The notes under the pieces were generated by a model. It saw nothing but the letters and a program-made list of their open reading frames with translations, was not told where the DNA came from and did no database searches. Shown here piece by piece: positions 16,943-25,604 of a stretch of 44,783 bases of DNA (position 1 is the first letter of the stretch; every line of letters starts with the position of its first letter). A program made the translations under genes and the position numbers. This stretch comes from Anaerostipes sp. (GTDB lineage Bacteria; Bacillota; Clostridia; Lachnospirales; Lachnospiraceae): positions 1 to 44,783 of the forward strand of contig JAQVEG010000020.1 of assembly GCA_028697725.1 (NCBI GenBank), read 5' to 3'.

Positions 16943-18035
16943 ACAATCTCCTTCCTCTCTTATATGCAAACAATATGGCACAGCTAACTATGGCACAAGA
17001 CGCTGCTATAATTAATACTGTTGTTGCATTTCCTTCCCCCTCTATAAGCCTTTTATGCATAAGCATTGTCGTAAATCCCTGCATCAATCCTGGACTTCCA
17101 TATTCAAATATGTTGTAAGATCCAAAAAATATTTGATTTGTAATTCCATGAAATAATAACAATGTGATAAAAATACCTACAATCATATGATTCCATTTCC
17201 CATCCAGTCGCGTAATCTTTCTATTTGTCTCTACTTTTAAATTTCCAAAAATATTTTTAGATATTTGATAACATACAAATCCAATCATACCAAAAAGCAG
17301 AATTCCTATTCCCCTAATTTCTATATAATGATTGCAATACTCTACCCATGTATTGTTAAGCGCCTTTTCAAAATGTTGAGTTTCCTTTACTATATACCCT
17401 AATTCTATGGGTAATTTAAGACCTGTGGGTTCATCGTAAAATATGCTTTTGAATATAAGATTGTCCCCGTTGACATTAAATCCAACATCAAGAAGGTAAC
17501 CTAAATTCCCCACGGCTGTTGGAATAAAGGCAAAAATCGTTCCCACTGCAATAAGTATTCCCTGCCACACATATCTACATGAAAATAAAATTGCCTCTCC
17601 TATCATTGCCTTTGCAAGTAAACATGCAAAATTAAACATTCCACTCATAAATATATTATTTATATTATCCCAATTTGACAGTTGTCTGCATTTGATAACA
17701 TAAAACACACCATAGATGACACCTGCTGCCACCAAAGATACATTTATTTTTGCAAAAATATCTTTAAATATCTTTTTTCTTGTAGTCGGAAAACTATATA
17801 TATACTGCCACCTTTCATCTTCTTGCAACTGGTAAATCACAACTGCCAGTAACAATAGAAAAATAACAAAAACCACATTCCATCCATAAAGAAGCTTATC
17901 TTCAAAGAAACTTACCATGATATCATTGTCATGTGCTCCACTTTCTCTTTGTATGATATAACTTATCATATAACTTCCATAAAGCAGAGCGGTAACTGGA
18001 AGAATGAAGCTATAATATTTAAATAATTTTTTCAT
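16920..18035 (-). CDS. ABC transporter membrane subunit (first permease)
   Basis: 371 residues with about eight transmembrane segments, starting MKKLFKYYSFILPVTALLYG. The motif YSFPTTRKKIFKD after the second helix is typical of ABC-2 permeases that follow GntR/YtrA regulators. It is 12 bp downstream of the ATPase and overlaps the next permease. It is expected to form the membrane channel with the product of 15881-16942. In related systems the cargo is a peptide antibiotic or cell-envelope compound, but nothing in the sequence fixes it here. Confidence 0.78.
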   Translation of the reverse strand: MKKLFKYYSFILPVTALLYGSYMISYIIQRESGAHDNDIMVSFFEDKLLYGWNVVFVIFLLLLAVVIYQLQEDERWQYIYSFPTTRKKIFKDIFAKINVSLVAAGVIYGVFYVIKCRQLSNWDNINNIFMSGMFNFACLLAKAMIGEAILFSCRYVWQGILIAVGTIFAFIPTAVGNLGYLLDVGFNVNGDNLIFKSIFYDEPTGLKLPIELGYIVKETQHFEKALNNTWVEYCNHYIEIRGIGILLFGMIGFVCYQISKNIFGNLKVETNRKITRLDGKWNHMIVGIFITLLLFHGITNQIFFGSYNIFEYGSPGLMQGFTTMLMHKRLIEGEGNATTVLIIAASCAIVSCAILFAYKRGRRLYEKHRKA

Positions 18036-18047
18036 TATACCTCACCC

Positions 18048-18920
18048 CTATCGATTGCTGAAAAGAAAAATCTCTTCTAAAGACATAGGTATCTGTTCTG
18101 CCATGGATGCCCCCATTTCGCATAAAATATCTATCATTGATGTTGACACTTCTGAAAAAATAATCGTATAAACACTGCCAATATTTGAATATGTTACAAT
18201 AGACGGAATATCTCTGACGTATCCTGGCAGTCCATCTTTAAAGACCGCCTGAATCTTCATCATGCCATCCTTAATCTCATCCATACTTCCATGACACACA
18301 ACTTTCCCTTCTTTTACCATACTGACGGAATCACAAAAAGCTTCTAAATCCTTTAAATCATGAGATGAAATCAACACTGTCATTCCATACATATCCACTT
18401 CATTAATTACAAATTCTTTTATCTGTTTTTGTGCGATTGGATCCAATCCTGACAATGGTTCATCCATGACTAATACTTTCGGATGAATAGATAAATTAAG
18501 CATTGAGGCAAGTGCCATAGACTGCCCTTTTGACAACTCTCGAATTCTCTTTAAAATATCAAGTCCAACGACTTCATTATAATTATAAAACGAATCCTTA
18601 TCAAAACTTGGATACATCCCTTCATAGAATTCAACCATCTCATCCACATAATATCCAGAAAAATATTGATTTAAATCCGCCACATATCCCATCTCCACTT
18701 TGGCCTCTGGATTCTCATACACTGGCTTCCCATTTACAAGAATCTCTCCCTTGTCAGCCTTATAAATTCCAGTTAAGCAACGAATGAGTGTTGTCTTTCC
18801 ACTACCATTCCTTCCAACAAGTCCATGAATACTTCCCTCCTTAACACCCATATTCATTCCATGAAGTATCTCTTTATTGCCATAGGATTTATGAACGTTC
18901 TTAATTTCTATGATTTCCAT
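18048..18920 (-). CDS. ABC transporter ATP-binding protein
   Basis: 290 residues. A full nucleotide-binding domain is present: Walker A GRNGSGKTT near 36, signature LSKGQSMAL (K replacing the usual second G), Walker B VLVMDEPLSGLD and switch histidine SSHDL. A C-terminal extension of about 80 residues follows, as in YtrB/CcmA-like exporters. The start at 18920 has GGAAGG 8 nt upstream and overlaps the GntR gene by 20 nt; a GTG at 18929 is less likely. It powers the two permeases encoded downstream. Confidence 0.92.
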   Translation of the reverse strand: MEIIEIKNVHKSYGNKEILHGMNMGVKEGSIHGLVGRNGSGKTTLIRCLTGIYKADKGEILVNGKPVYENPEAKVEMGYVADLNQYFSGYYVDEMVEFYEGMYPSFDKDSFYNYNEVVGLDILKRIRELSKGQSMALASMLNLSIHPKVLVMDEPLSGLDPIAQKQIKEFVINEVDMYGMTVLISSHDLKDLEAFCDSVSMVKEGKVVCHGSMDEIKDGMMKIQAVFKDGLPGYVRDIPSIVTYSNIGSVYTIIFSEVSTSMIDILCEMGASMAEQIPMSLEEIFLFSNR

Positions 18921-19302
18921 TCCTCTCACCTTCCAAATCTACATATATATCTTGAATTAATTTAATTGTTTCTGTCTCATCAAAGCCAAGATACTTCATT
19001 TCAACAAGACTCCCTCTAATATCCTCTTTGATTCTGTTCAGCTTTTCTAAATCCATCTCATAGGAAATATTCTTTGCAATAAAAGCTCCCTTCCCTCGAA
19101 TGGTAACAATAATCTTCTCTTTCTCTAAAAGCTGATATGCCTTGGCAACTGTATTCGGCGTTACACTTAATGTCAGCGCCAGTTTCCGTACGGACGGCAA
19201 TGAATCCCCTGGTTTCAAATATTCTTTGAAAACAGCTTCTTTTACCTGCTCCATAATCTGCTCATAGATTGCCTTCCCACTTGCTCCATTAATATGAAAC
19301 AT
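18901..19302 (-). CDS. GntR-family (YtrA-type) transcriptional regulator
   Basis: 133 residues. The N-terminal winged helix (about 5-72) shows AIYEQIMEQVKEAV, LPSVRKLALTLSVTPNTVAK and AYQLLEKEKIIVTIRGKGAF, typical of GntR. The short helical C-terminus, with no ligand-binding domain, is the YtrA subfamily, whose genes precede ABC exporters. The ATG at 19302 has AAGGGG upstream. It is the first gene of the operon, and a palindrome at 19328-19354 just after the -10 box is the likely operator for self-repression. Confidence 0.92.
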   Translation of the reverse strand: MFHINGASGKAIYEQIMEQVKEAVFKEYLKPGDSLPSVRKLALTLSVTPNTVAKAYQLLEKEKIIVTIRGKGAFIAKNISYEMDLEKLNRIKEDIRGSLVEMKYLGFDETETIKLIQDIYVDLEGERNGNHRN

Positions 19303-19327
19303 TTTCTTCACCCCTTTTGACTGTACC

Positions 19328-19354
19328 AACTGTATTACCTCTACTGATACAGTT
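19328..19354 (-). promoter_or_regulatory. palindromic operator of the GntR/ABC operon
   Basis: AACTGTAT (minus strand 19354-19347) and ATACAGTT (19335-19328) form a perfect 8-bp inverted repeat with an 11-bp centre. It starts one base after the -10 box, where a repressor would block transcription. Confidence 0.65.
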
Positions 19355-19383
19355 AGAATAATATAATTTCCAAATCATGTCAA
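19355..19383 (-). promoter_or_regulatory. promoter of the GntR/ABC operon (TTGACA, 17 bp, TATTCT)
   Basis: A perfect TTGACA (19383-19378 on the minus strand), a 17-bp spacer and TATTCT (19360-19355) precede the GntR start by about 50 nt, abutting the palindromic operator. Confidence 0.65.
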
Positions 19384-19410
19384 CCTCTTTTTATATTTTG
19401 TCTATTTTGG

Positions 19411-19439
19411 TTGAAATATATGATTAAAAATGTTACATT
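19411..19439 (+). promoter_or_regulatory. likely mntP promoter (TTGAAA, 17 bp, TACATT)
   Basis: TTGAAA at 19411-19416 and TACATT at 19434-19439 with a 17-bp spacer lie 35 bp before the mntP ATG. The leader is too short for a yybP-ykoY manganese riboswitch. Confidence 0.45.
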
Positions 19440-19474
19440 AAATATTAAGCTTTTTACGAAAGGAAAAATATACC

Positions 19475-20035
19475 ATGAACCCTATAGAATTATTATTACT
19501 TGGTGTAGGACTTGCTATGGATGCCTTTGCCGTTTCCGTATGCAAAGGGCTTGCCATGAAGAAAATCACATGGAGAGAACTCGGAATAATTGGTCTTTGG
19601 TTTGGAGGCTTTCAGGCGTTAATGCCCCTCCTTGGATACATTCTCGGAAATCAGTTTAAAGTATATATTACTGCCATCGATCACTGGATTGCTTTTGTTT
19701 TACTTGTTATTATTGGTGGAACTATGATAAAAGAAGCCTTAGATGATGAGTGCGAGGATGCTAACCCCTCTTTAGATGTAACGCTAATGTTTGGTCTGGC
19801 TATTGCGACAAGCATTGATGCTTTAGCTGTTGGTGTAACCTTTGCATTTTTAGAGGTTAATATTATTCTTGCTATCACAGTCATTGGTGTCACAACCTTT
19901 ATTATTTCAGCCATTGGTGTAAAGATTGGGAATATCTTTGGAACAAAGTACAAGTCCAAAGCTGAACTTGTTGGTGGATGCATTTTAATCTTTTTAGGTA
20001 CTAGAATTCTACTGACTCACTTGGGAATTATATAA
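19475..20035 (+). CDS. mntP: manganese efflux pump MntP
   Basis: 186 residues with six transmembrane helices in two related halves, the MntP (formerly DUF204/YebN) pattern. Paired acidic motifs [14 protein letters not shown] near 12 and [14 protein letters not shown] near 110 place aspartates in the membrane for Mn2+ transport. It exports excess manganese. AAAGGAAAA precedes the ATG. It is monocistronic, divergent from the GntR operon and convergent with the cbiO gene. Confidence 0.93.
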   Translation: MNPIELLLLGVGLAMDAFAVSVCKGLAMKKITWRELGIIGLWFGGFQALMPLLGYILGNQFKVYITAIDHWIAFVLLVIIGGTMIKEALDDECEDANPSLDVTLMFGLAIATSIDALAVGVTFAFLEVNIILAITVIGVTTFIISAIGVKIGNIFGTKYKSKAELVGGCILIFLGTRILLTHLGII

Positions 20036-20047
20036 AAAAAACTAGAT

Positions 20048-20087
20048 AAAAACAACGGGGACACTGTAATGTGACCCCGTTGTTTTT
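20048..20087. terminator. bidirectional terminator between mntP and cbiO
   Basis: AAAAACAACGGGG (20048-20060) pairs perfectly with CCCCGTTGTTTTT (20075-20087). The stem is GC-rich with A/T runs on both sides. It serves mntP on the plus strand and the nickel-pincer operon on the minus strand, overlapping the cbiO stop codon by 2 nt. Confidence 0.9.
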
Positions 20088-20820
20088 ATCTTCTTATCAA
20101 TGACAATGGTAGTTCTAACCCACAGGATTCTAACATCTCTTGATTCGTTAGAATCTCTTTCGTATCTCCATCTTTTATTATTTTTCCATCCCCAAGTAAT
20201 ATGGTTCGCTCACATGTATCATAGATAAAATCCAAATCATGAGAAGCGATAATTTTAAGTCCATTTAATTCGTTTAATACATGAATTAAATTCCTTCGAT
20301 TCTTAGGATCTAATGCAACCGATGGTTCGTCTAGCAAAATAATAGACGGATCCATGGACAGAATCGTGGCAATGGAAACTAGTTTTTTCTCTCCACCAGA
20401 CAAGCGATAAATATGTTTATCTTTGAGATTTTCAATGTGGGTGTCAGTGAGTGCCTTCATAGTTCGCTTTTCAACCTCTTCTGGCTTCATTCCATAATTT
20501 CTTGGTGCAAATGCCACATCTTCATAGACTGTGGGCATAAATAGCTGGCTCTCAGAATCTTGAAATACATATCCAGTCTTTGCCCGAATCTCAGCTAATG
20601 TTTCTTTTTTTACTGGCGTTCCCTCTATCTTTAATTCTCCTTCATATCCTAACTCTAATCCAACCATTAATTTTAGTAACGTGGATTTTCCCACTCCATT
20701 TGCTCCAATTAACCCGATAGATTCATTGTTAGAACCTTGAAAATCAATATCTTGTAATATAATTTTACTTCCATGTTGTCCATAAGAAAATGACAAATGA
20801 CTGATTTCTATTTGTTTCAT
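20086..20820 (-). CDS. ECF-type metal transporter ATPase (CbiO/LarO-like)
   Basis: 244 residues: Walker A GANGVGKST near 38, Q-loop YVFQDSESQLF, signature LSGGEKKLV, Walker B IILLDEPSVALD and ASHDLDF. It is the energising subunit of an energy-coupling-factor transporter for Co2+/Ni2+. It follows the T-component CbiQ by 16 bp and is last in an operon with larBCE, so nickel supply for the pincer cofactor is the natural role (LarO by context). A single ATPase would act as a homodimer, as in CbiMNQO systems. Confidence 0.88.
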   Translation of the reverse strand: MKQIEISHLSFSYGQHGSKIILQDIDFQGSNNESIGLIGANGVGKSTLLKLMVGLELGYEGELKIEGTPVKKETLAEIRAKTGYVFQDSESQLFMPTVYEDVAFAPRNYGMKPEEVEKRTMKALTDTHIENLKDKHIYRLSGGEKKLVSIATILSMDPSIILLDEPSVALDPKNRRNLIHVLNELNGLKIIASHDLDFIYDTCERTILLGDGKIIKDGDTKEILTNQEMLESCGLELPLSLIRR

Positions 20821-20836
20821 ACTGTTTCCTCTTTTA

Positions 20837-21634
20837 TTATTTTAGATGACCTAAGAGTTCAAAGACTGGAACTGCTCTCAAAAACACAAACACAATTCCC
20901 CATGCAGCTCCATATAGGACATCTTCTTTTGTTATTTTTTTCATTCCGTACATATGAAAATCTCCAGCATAGCCTCTTAAAGTCATACTCTCATATACAA
21001 TCTGTCCTCGGTCCATACTACGAAGAAGAAGTTGCCCTACCAATGAACCCCATGCCCTGTGATGAATTCCCTTTTGTTTCGGTGCTCGCATAGAATATGC
21101 CGTATTGATTCGCTGTACCTCTTTTAAAAGTACAATGCTGTAACGGTAAATAAGCATAACGACAGTGACCACTGCTTTTGGTAAATGAAGAATACTCAAG
21201 GCATAACATATTTTTTCAATGTTGGTGGAAATAATCAACAGATAAGATGCTGTCACAGACAATACCCCTTTTAGCATGACCGTCACCATGGAAACGATTC
21301 CACCACTGACACCTATATTTCCTATGTAAAATAATACCTTATGGTCTAAAAATGGATTGGCAATTCCAACAAAACACAACAATAAAATAATATATTTCAT
21401 TCGTTTCACTGCCTTTTTCAAAGAGACATCTCCAAGTATCATAATAATCATGGGATAAATACACATGGATAGTAACCCAGAGAGATTATATTTGTGGAAG
21501 GATACCACAATAAAAATATATCCAAGTGTTACCAGTAATTTGGGTAATGGATGTATTTGGTTCAGCCACTTATCTTCTCCTGCTGTGGCATCAATATGAT
21601 GAATCTCATGTACTGCTTCCTCTATTTTTCCCAT
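20837..21634 (-). CDS. ECF transporter transmembrane component (CbiQ/LarQ-like)
   Basis: 265 residues with about five or six membrane segments. The C-terminal coupling helices show the CbiQ pattern AYSMRAPKQKG near 180 and YESMTLRGYAG near 217; the S/M-x-A/L-R-G motifs contact the ATPase. It starts 4 bp after larE. No CbiM/LarM or CbiN substrate-capture gene is in the operon, so the metal-specific subunit must be encoded elsewhere or be absent. Confidence 0.88.
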   Translation of the reverse strand: MGKIEEAVHEIHHIDATAGEDKWLNQIHPLPKLLVTLGYIFIVVSFHKYNLSGLLSMCIYPMIIMILGDVSLKKAVKRMKYIILLLCFVGIANPFLDHKVLFYIGNIGVSGGIVSMVTVMLKGVLSVTASYLLIISTNIEKICYALSILHLPKAVVTVVMLIYRYSIVLLKEVQRINTAYSMRAPKQKGIHHRAWGSLVGQLLLRSMDRGQIVYESMTLRGYAGDFHMYGMKKITKEDVLYGAAWGIVFVFLRAVPVFELLGHLK

Positions 21635-21638
21635 TGTT

Positions 21639-22463
21639 TCAACTTTCTTTTGTTATTTTTATATCCATGCTTCCAGAACGAAATCCCTCTAAATCCAGAG
21701 TAATATATAGGAAGCCTAATCCTTTGAAATATGCCGTCACTTCTTTTTTTATAGAAAGGAGTTTTTCCATAGATTCTTCGTCTACTTCTACACGAAGAAT
21801 ATCCCCATGCAACCGAAGTCTTACATTATAAAATCCTTTTCCCCGAAGGTATTCTTCTCCCTCTTCTAACTGATTCATCTTCTCGTAAGACAATGCATCT
21901 CCATAAGGCAATCTCGTTGCCATACAAGGCGTGGATGGTCGATTGGATACAGAAATCTCATATTCTTTCGCTAATTTCCGAACTTCCTCTTTTGTCATTC
22001 CTGCTGCTGCAATTGGACTACAAACCCCAAGTTCTTTTAACGCCTGAATCCCCGGACGATACTGATGAAGGTCATCTTCATTGGTTCCATCTAAAATAAC
22101 AGTAACACCCTTTTGTTCTGCCACTTCCTTTGCCTTTGTAAATAAAAACTTCTTACATAAATAACAGCGATTTTCAGGGTTATTTTCAATCCCTGCCTGG
22201 GCAAGTTCATCTACATATAAAATTTCATGTTCTGCACCTACTTCTGCTGCCACTTTTTTTGCAATTTCCACATCTTTCATTGGATGGAGTTTGGTGTGCA
22301 TGGTAATAGCATACACCTTGGTTCCCCATTTTTTTGTAGCTTCACACACAATCTTCAACAAAAGACTACTGTCCACTCCTCCAGAAAATGCCACTGCAAT
22401 ATCCTGTTTTGCATATTCATCAATTAACCCTAATAATTTTTTCTTCTTTTCCTTATAAGTCAC
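21639..22463 (-). CDS. larE: pincer cofactor sulfur transferase LarE
   Basis: A 274-residue PP-loop enzyme that adenylates the P2CMN/P2TMN precursor and inserts sulfur to make the dithiolate of the nickel-pincer nucleotide. The PP-loop is FSGGVDSS at 26-33. Cys180 in RPSTPCMATRLPYG is at the position of the sacrificial cysteine. Cys100 and Cys103 in RCYLCKK are also present. Three such cysteines are what the [4Fe-4S]-dependent, catalytic LarE variants use, so this enzyme may not need to sacrifice its own cysteine (inference). The start overlaps larC by 11 nt. Confidence 0.93.
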   Translation of the reverse strand: MTYKEKKKKLLGLIDEYAKQDIAVAFSGGVDSSLLLKIVCEATKKWGTKVYAITMHTKLHPMKDVEIAKKVAAEVGAEHEILYVDELAQAGIENNPENRCYLCKKFLFTKAKEVAEQKGVTVILDGTNEDDLHQYRPGIQALKELGVCSPIAAAGMTKEEVRKLAKEYEISVSNRPSTPCMATRLPYGDALSYEKMNQLEEGEEYLRGKGFYNVRLRLHGDILRVEVDEESMEKLLSIKKEVTAYFKGLGFLYITLDLEGFRSGSMDIKITKES

Positions 22464-23706
22464 TGTTACATTCTCCTAGTATGATTTGATATACTTCCTG
22501 GAATGATTTTTGATGCTCTCTACAAAGCTCGATCACACTGCTGTATTCTGGATAACAACGTGTCCCAGACGGCACACTGCAGACCTTTACCTTTGCATTC
22601 CCTAAGGAAGTATGAATTGTTTTATTTTCACGCTTTAAGACACTTCGTTTCATAGGTACTTTTCGGATTCCAATGGTCGTTGTTTCATTAAATATAATTG
22701 TTTCTAATGTCTCTATCATGTCTTCTTTACAAATAACATTTAACTGATATCCTGGACGATTCTTCTTCATAAATACAGGGGTATAGTGAACATCTTTTGC
22801 TCCTGCTTCCAGCAGTAAATCCATCACATAGCCAAGAACTTCTCCGCTGCAGTCATCTATATTGCTTTCTAATTTATAAATGGTATCTGTCTCTTCTCCT
22901 GCGTCTTCAATTAACATGGCACGAAGGAGACTTGCCCGTTCATAATTACGTTTTCCTGCACCAATTCCCATTTTCTTCACTTGATATCTAGATGGCAATT
23001 TATCACTTGTCTTTAATGCTGCCACAATGGCTGCCCCTGTAGGGGTAACAAATTCTCCTTCCATATCTATATGGTGAAGATGCAGTCCATAATTTGCTAC
23101 AACTGCTGCTGTGGCTGGGACTGGAATTGGAATCACTCCATGCTGACATCTGACCATGCCACGTCCTTCATAAAGAACTGGAACAATGACTTCCTCAATC
23201 CCAAGGTTATCTATACATGTTGCCACTGCTACAATATCAACAATAGAATCCACTGCTCCTACTTCATGAAAATGTACATTTTCAACTGGAATTCCATGTG
23301 CCTTTGCTTCTGCTTCTGCAATAATCTCAAAGATTCTGACTGCAATCTCTTTTCCTCGTTTTGTCATAGAACTTTCTTCAATGATCCCTAAAATTTCTGA
23401 CAAGCCGCGATGTTCATGGTGATGATGTCCATGATGATGCTCATGGTCATGGTGATGATGATGCTCATGTCCATGTAAATATTCCATATCGTGATCATGA
23501 TTTTCATGCTCTAAAATTACATCAAAATCACATGCATCTAATCCATTTTTTGATACACGACTTATCTTCGTTTCAAATCCATGCAAAGGAAGACTTTCTA
23601 ATACTTCCTTTAATACATTTTCATCTGCCCCTAAATCAAGGAGTGCTGCAACTGTCATATCTCCACTAATTCCTGCATAACATTCTAAATACAATTTACA
23701 ACTCAT
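22453..23706 (-). CDS. larC: nickel-inserting pincer cofactor protein LarC
   Basis: 417 residues. LarC inserts nickel into the pincer nucleotide in a CTP-dependent reaction. The family start LYLECYAGISGDMTVAALLD is clear, as are NVHFHEVGAVDSIVDIV and FVTPTGAAI. Residues 67-99 form an exceptionally histidine-rich loop (19 His in about 33 residues) that should bind several nickel ions. Unlike the split larC1/larC2 of Lactiplantibacillus, made by programmed frameshifting, this is one continuous frame. It overlaps larB and larE by 11 nt each, so translation is coupled. Confidence 0.94.
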   Translation of the reverse strand: MSCKLYLECYAGISGDMTVAALLDLGADENVLKEVLESLPLHGFETKISRVSKNGLDACDFDVILEHENHDHDMEYLHGHEHHHHHDHEHHHGHHHHEHRGLSEILGIIEESSMTKRGKEIAVRIFEIIAEAEAKAHGIPVENVHFHEVGAVDSIVDIVAVATCIDNLGIEEVIVPVLYEGRGMVRCQHGVIPIPVPATAAVVANYGLHLHHIDMEGEFVTPTGAAIVAALKTSDKLPSRYQVKKMGIGAGKRNYERASLLRAMLIEDAGEETDTIYKLESNIDDCSGEVLGYVMDLLLEAGAKDVHYTPVFMKKNRPGYQLNVICKEDMIETLETIIFNETTTIGIRKVPMKRSVLKRENKTIHTSLGNAKVKVCSVPSGTRCYPEYSSVIELCREHQKSFQEVYQIILGECNSDL

Positions 23707-24457
23707 GGTTCCCTTGTCCTCCTGCTAATCGATTGATTTGTGATGCAATATACCCTGCTCCATATCCATTATCAATATTTACAACAGAAATTCCATTGGC
23801 ACAAGAATTAATCATAGTAAGTAGTGCCGAAATTCCATTCATACTTGCCCCATATCCAATGGATGTTGGAACTGCAACAACTGGTCTTTCCACTAATCCA
23901 CCAATGACACTGGCTAAAGCTCCTTCCATACCTGCAACCGCAATGACACAGTTGGCACTTTGAATCACATCTACTTTAGAAAGAAGGCGGTGAATACCAC
24001 TAACTCCAACATCATAGATTCGCTCCACCTGATTTCCAAAATATTCTGCCGTCTGTGCTGCTTCTTCGGCAACCGGAATGTCCGCCGTTCCTGCACTACA
24101 CACTGCAATTTTTCCTACTCTTTGTTTCTCTGGTTTTTCTATTTGAATAATCCGAGAAATGGGATCATACTCTGCCATTGGAAAATGTTTTTGCAGCATT
24201 TTCGCTTGCTCTTTAGATGCTCTTGTTCCAAACACCTCTCCATCCTCTTCATATAACTTTCCAAAAATATGTAACAAATGCTCATCGGCTTTTCCACTGC
24301 AGAAAATAACTTCCGCATATCCAGTTCGGACTTTTCGATGGGTATCCAGCTTTGCATAACCTAAATCCTCGTATGTTTCCTTACGAAAAAAGCGTTCTGC
24401 CTCTTCAATGGATATTTCCCTGCGTTTTACCTTTTCTAAAACCTCATGTATTTCCAT
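23696..24457 (-). CDS. larB: pincer cofactor carboxylase/hydrolase LarB
   Basis: 253 residues. LarB carboxylates the pyridinium ring of nicotinic acid adenine dinucleotide and hydrolyses the phosphoanhydride, the first step of nickel-pincer synthesis. The C-terminal half is PurE-like: VCSAGTADIPVAEEAA, RIYDVGVSGIHRLLSK, AVAGMEGALASVIGGL and VPTSIGYGASMNGISALL. GGAGG precedes the ATG. It starts 1 nt after the stop of the metallophosphoesterase gene, which places that enzyme in the same operon. Confidence 0.95.
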   Translation of the reverse strand: MEIHEVLEKVKRREISIEEAERFFRKETYEDLGYAKLDTHRKVRTGYAEVIFCSGKADEHLLHIFGKLYEEDGEVFGTRASKEQAKMLQKHFPMAEYDPISRIIQIEKPEKQRVGKIAVCSAGTADIPVAEEAAQTAEYFGNQVERIYDVGVSGIHRLLSKVDVIQSANCVIAVAGMEGALASVIGGLVERPVVAVPTSIGYGASMNGISALLTMINSCANGISVVNIDNGYGAGYIASQINRLAGGQGNHEL

Positions 24458-24458
24458 C

Positions 24459-25565
24459 CTAAAACCTCCTGCAGTCTATTATAACATATTCACATCGTCC
24501 ACCGGTACGAATCGGATAACCCCATCCTGCAATTCCAGAACTTACAATCACCTGGTAAGAACCAATCTTTCGATATCCATAATTTATTTGGTTTACTCCA
24601 AGGATTTCCATCAATTGTCCCGTTGGCCAAATCTGCCCTGCATGGGTATGTCCAGACACCTGAAGGTCAATTCCATTTTTTGAATTGCTCTTAATATCAC
24701 CGGGCTGATGATCCATTAAAATCACAAATTTATCCTTTGGAATTCCTTGAATTTCTTTGGTTATATCTTTTCTTGTGGAATCTGATAAATCCCTCTGTCC
24801 TACAATGACAATCTCCTTGGATACATTGACAATCTCATCGGTTAAAACGTGAATTCCTGCCGCCTCAAACGTCTTTTCAAGCTGGGCTGCTGTATAATTG
24901 GGATCCTTTACATAAGTGTTGTAATCATGATTTCCAAAAACATAATAGGTTCCATAGGTGCTTTTCATATTTCCAAAGATCTTTGCAATTTTCTCCATCT
25001 CTGCTTTTGATGTATTCTCATCTACAATATCCCCGGCAAGAAGCACCAAATCTGGATTGGTCTTTTCAATGTCATCTGCGTATGTCTGCATTTTTGCCGC
25101 ATCCATGGTTGTTCCAAGATGAAGATCTGAAACCAAGGCAATCTTAGGTGTCCTTTCCTTTTTCATGTCCTTGGTATAAATGGTATAATCTTTTCTTGTT
25201 ACTTGGTGCATATTCCATAATCCAAATATCATAATGACTCCAGTTAAAAAGATAACCAGAACTTCACTTTGATATAGTATATTCCATGTTTTGTATTTTC
25301 CATGAAGCCATAATTTCTGCAATATAAAATTGCATAGATCGAATATAAGTGAAATACATAAAAAGTGTAAAATAATCATTCCTCGAAATCCATACATTGG
25401 CCACGATAATAGCATGATTACAATTCCAAGAACTCCACATATTCTCTTTGTTTTCTTTGTCTCTTCTTTCAAAAATAATCTTGATACTCTTCTCAGCACT
25501 CGATAAAAATAGTAAATCGCTGGTATCATAAGTATCATTGGTATCATAATAAATAGTACAAGCAA
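24459..25565 (-). CDS. membrane-anchored metallophosphoesterase
   Basis: 368 residues from a TTG start chosen because GGAGGG lies 6 nt upstream; the open frame runs to 25619. Four hydrophobic helices occupy about residues 1-130. A calcineurin-like phosphoesterase domain of the YkuE type follows: VSDLHLG, LAGDIVDE, VFGNHDY, MDHQPG and SGHTHAGQIWP give the complete two-metal site. It hydrolyses a phosphoester; the substrate is not known, though YkuE-like enzymes have been linked to lipid-phosphate substrates. It is the first gene of the lar operon, 1 nt before larB, an unusual partner for pincer synthesis. Confidence 0.88.
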   Translation of the reverse strand: MLVLFIMIPMILMIPAIYYFYRVLRRVSRLFLKEETKKTKRICGVLGIVIMLLSWPMYGFRGMIILHFLCISLIFDLCNFILQKLWLHGKYKTWNILYQSEVLVIFLTGVIMIFGLWNMHQVTRKDYTIYTKDMKKERTPKIALVSDLHLGTTMDAAKMQTYADDIEKTNPDLVLLAGDIVDENTSKAEMEKIAKIFGNMKSTYGTYYVFGNHDYNTYVKDPNYTAAQLEKTFEAAGIHVLTDEIVNVSKEIVIVGQRDLSDSTRKDITKEIQGIPKDKFVILMDHQPGDIKSNSKNGIDLQVSGHTHAGQIWPTGQLMEILGVNQINYGYRKIGSYQVIVSSGIAGWGYPIRTGGRCEYVIIDCRRF

Positions 25566-25604
25566 GTCTTTCCCTCCGTTTAAATTTTCAGTTTCATAAC
25601 ACTT

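Noticed and set aside
19384..19474. yybP-ykoY manganese riboswitch ahead of mntP
   Set aside because: Only about 90 bp lie between the genes, a plausible promoter takes part of it, and no conserved loop sequences are visible.
23407..23508. CAT/ATG-rich repeat in larC as a microsatellite or CRISPR-like array
   Set aside because: It is the coding sequence of the histidine-rich loop; there are no spacers or regular units.
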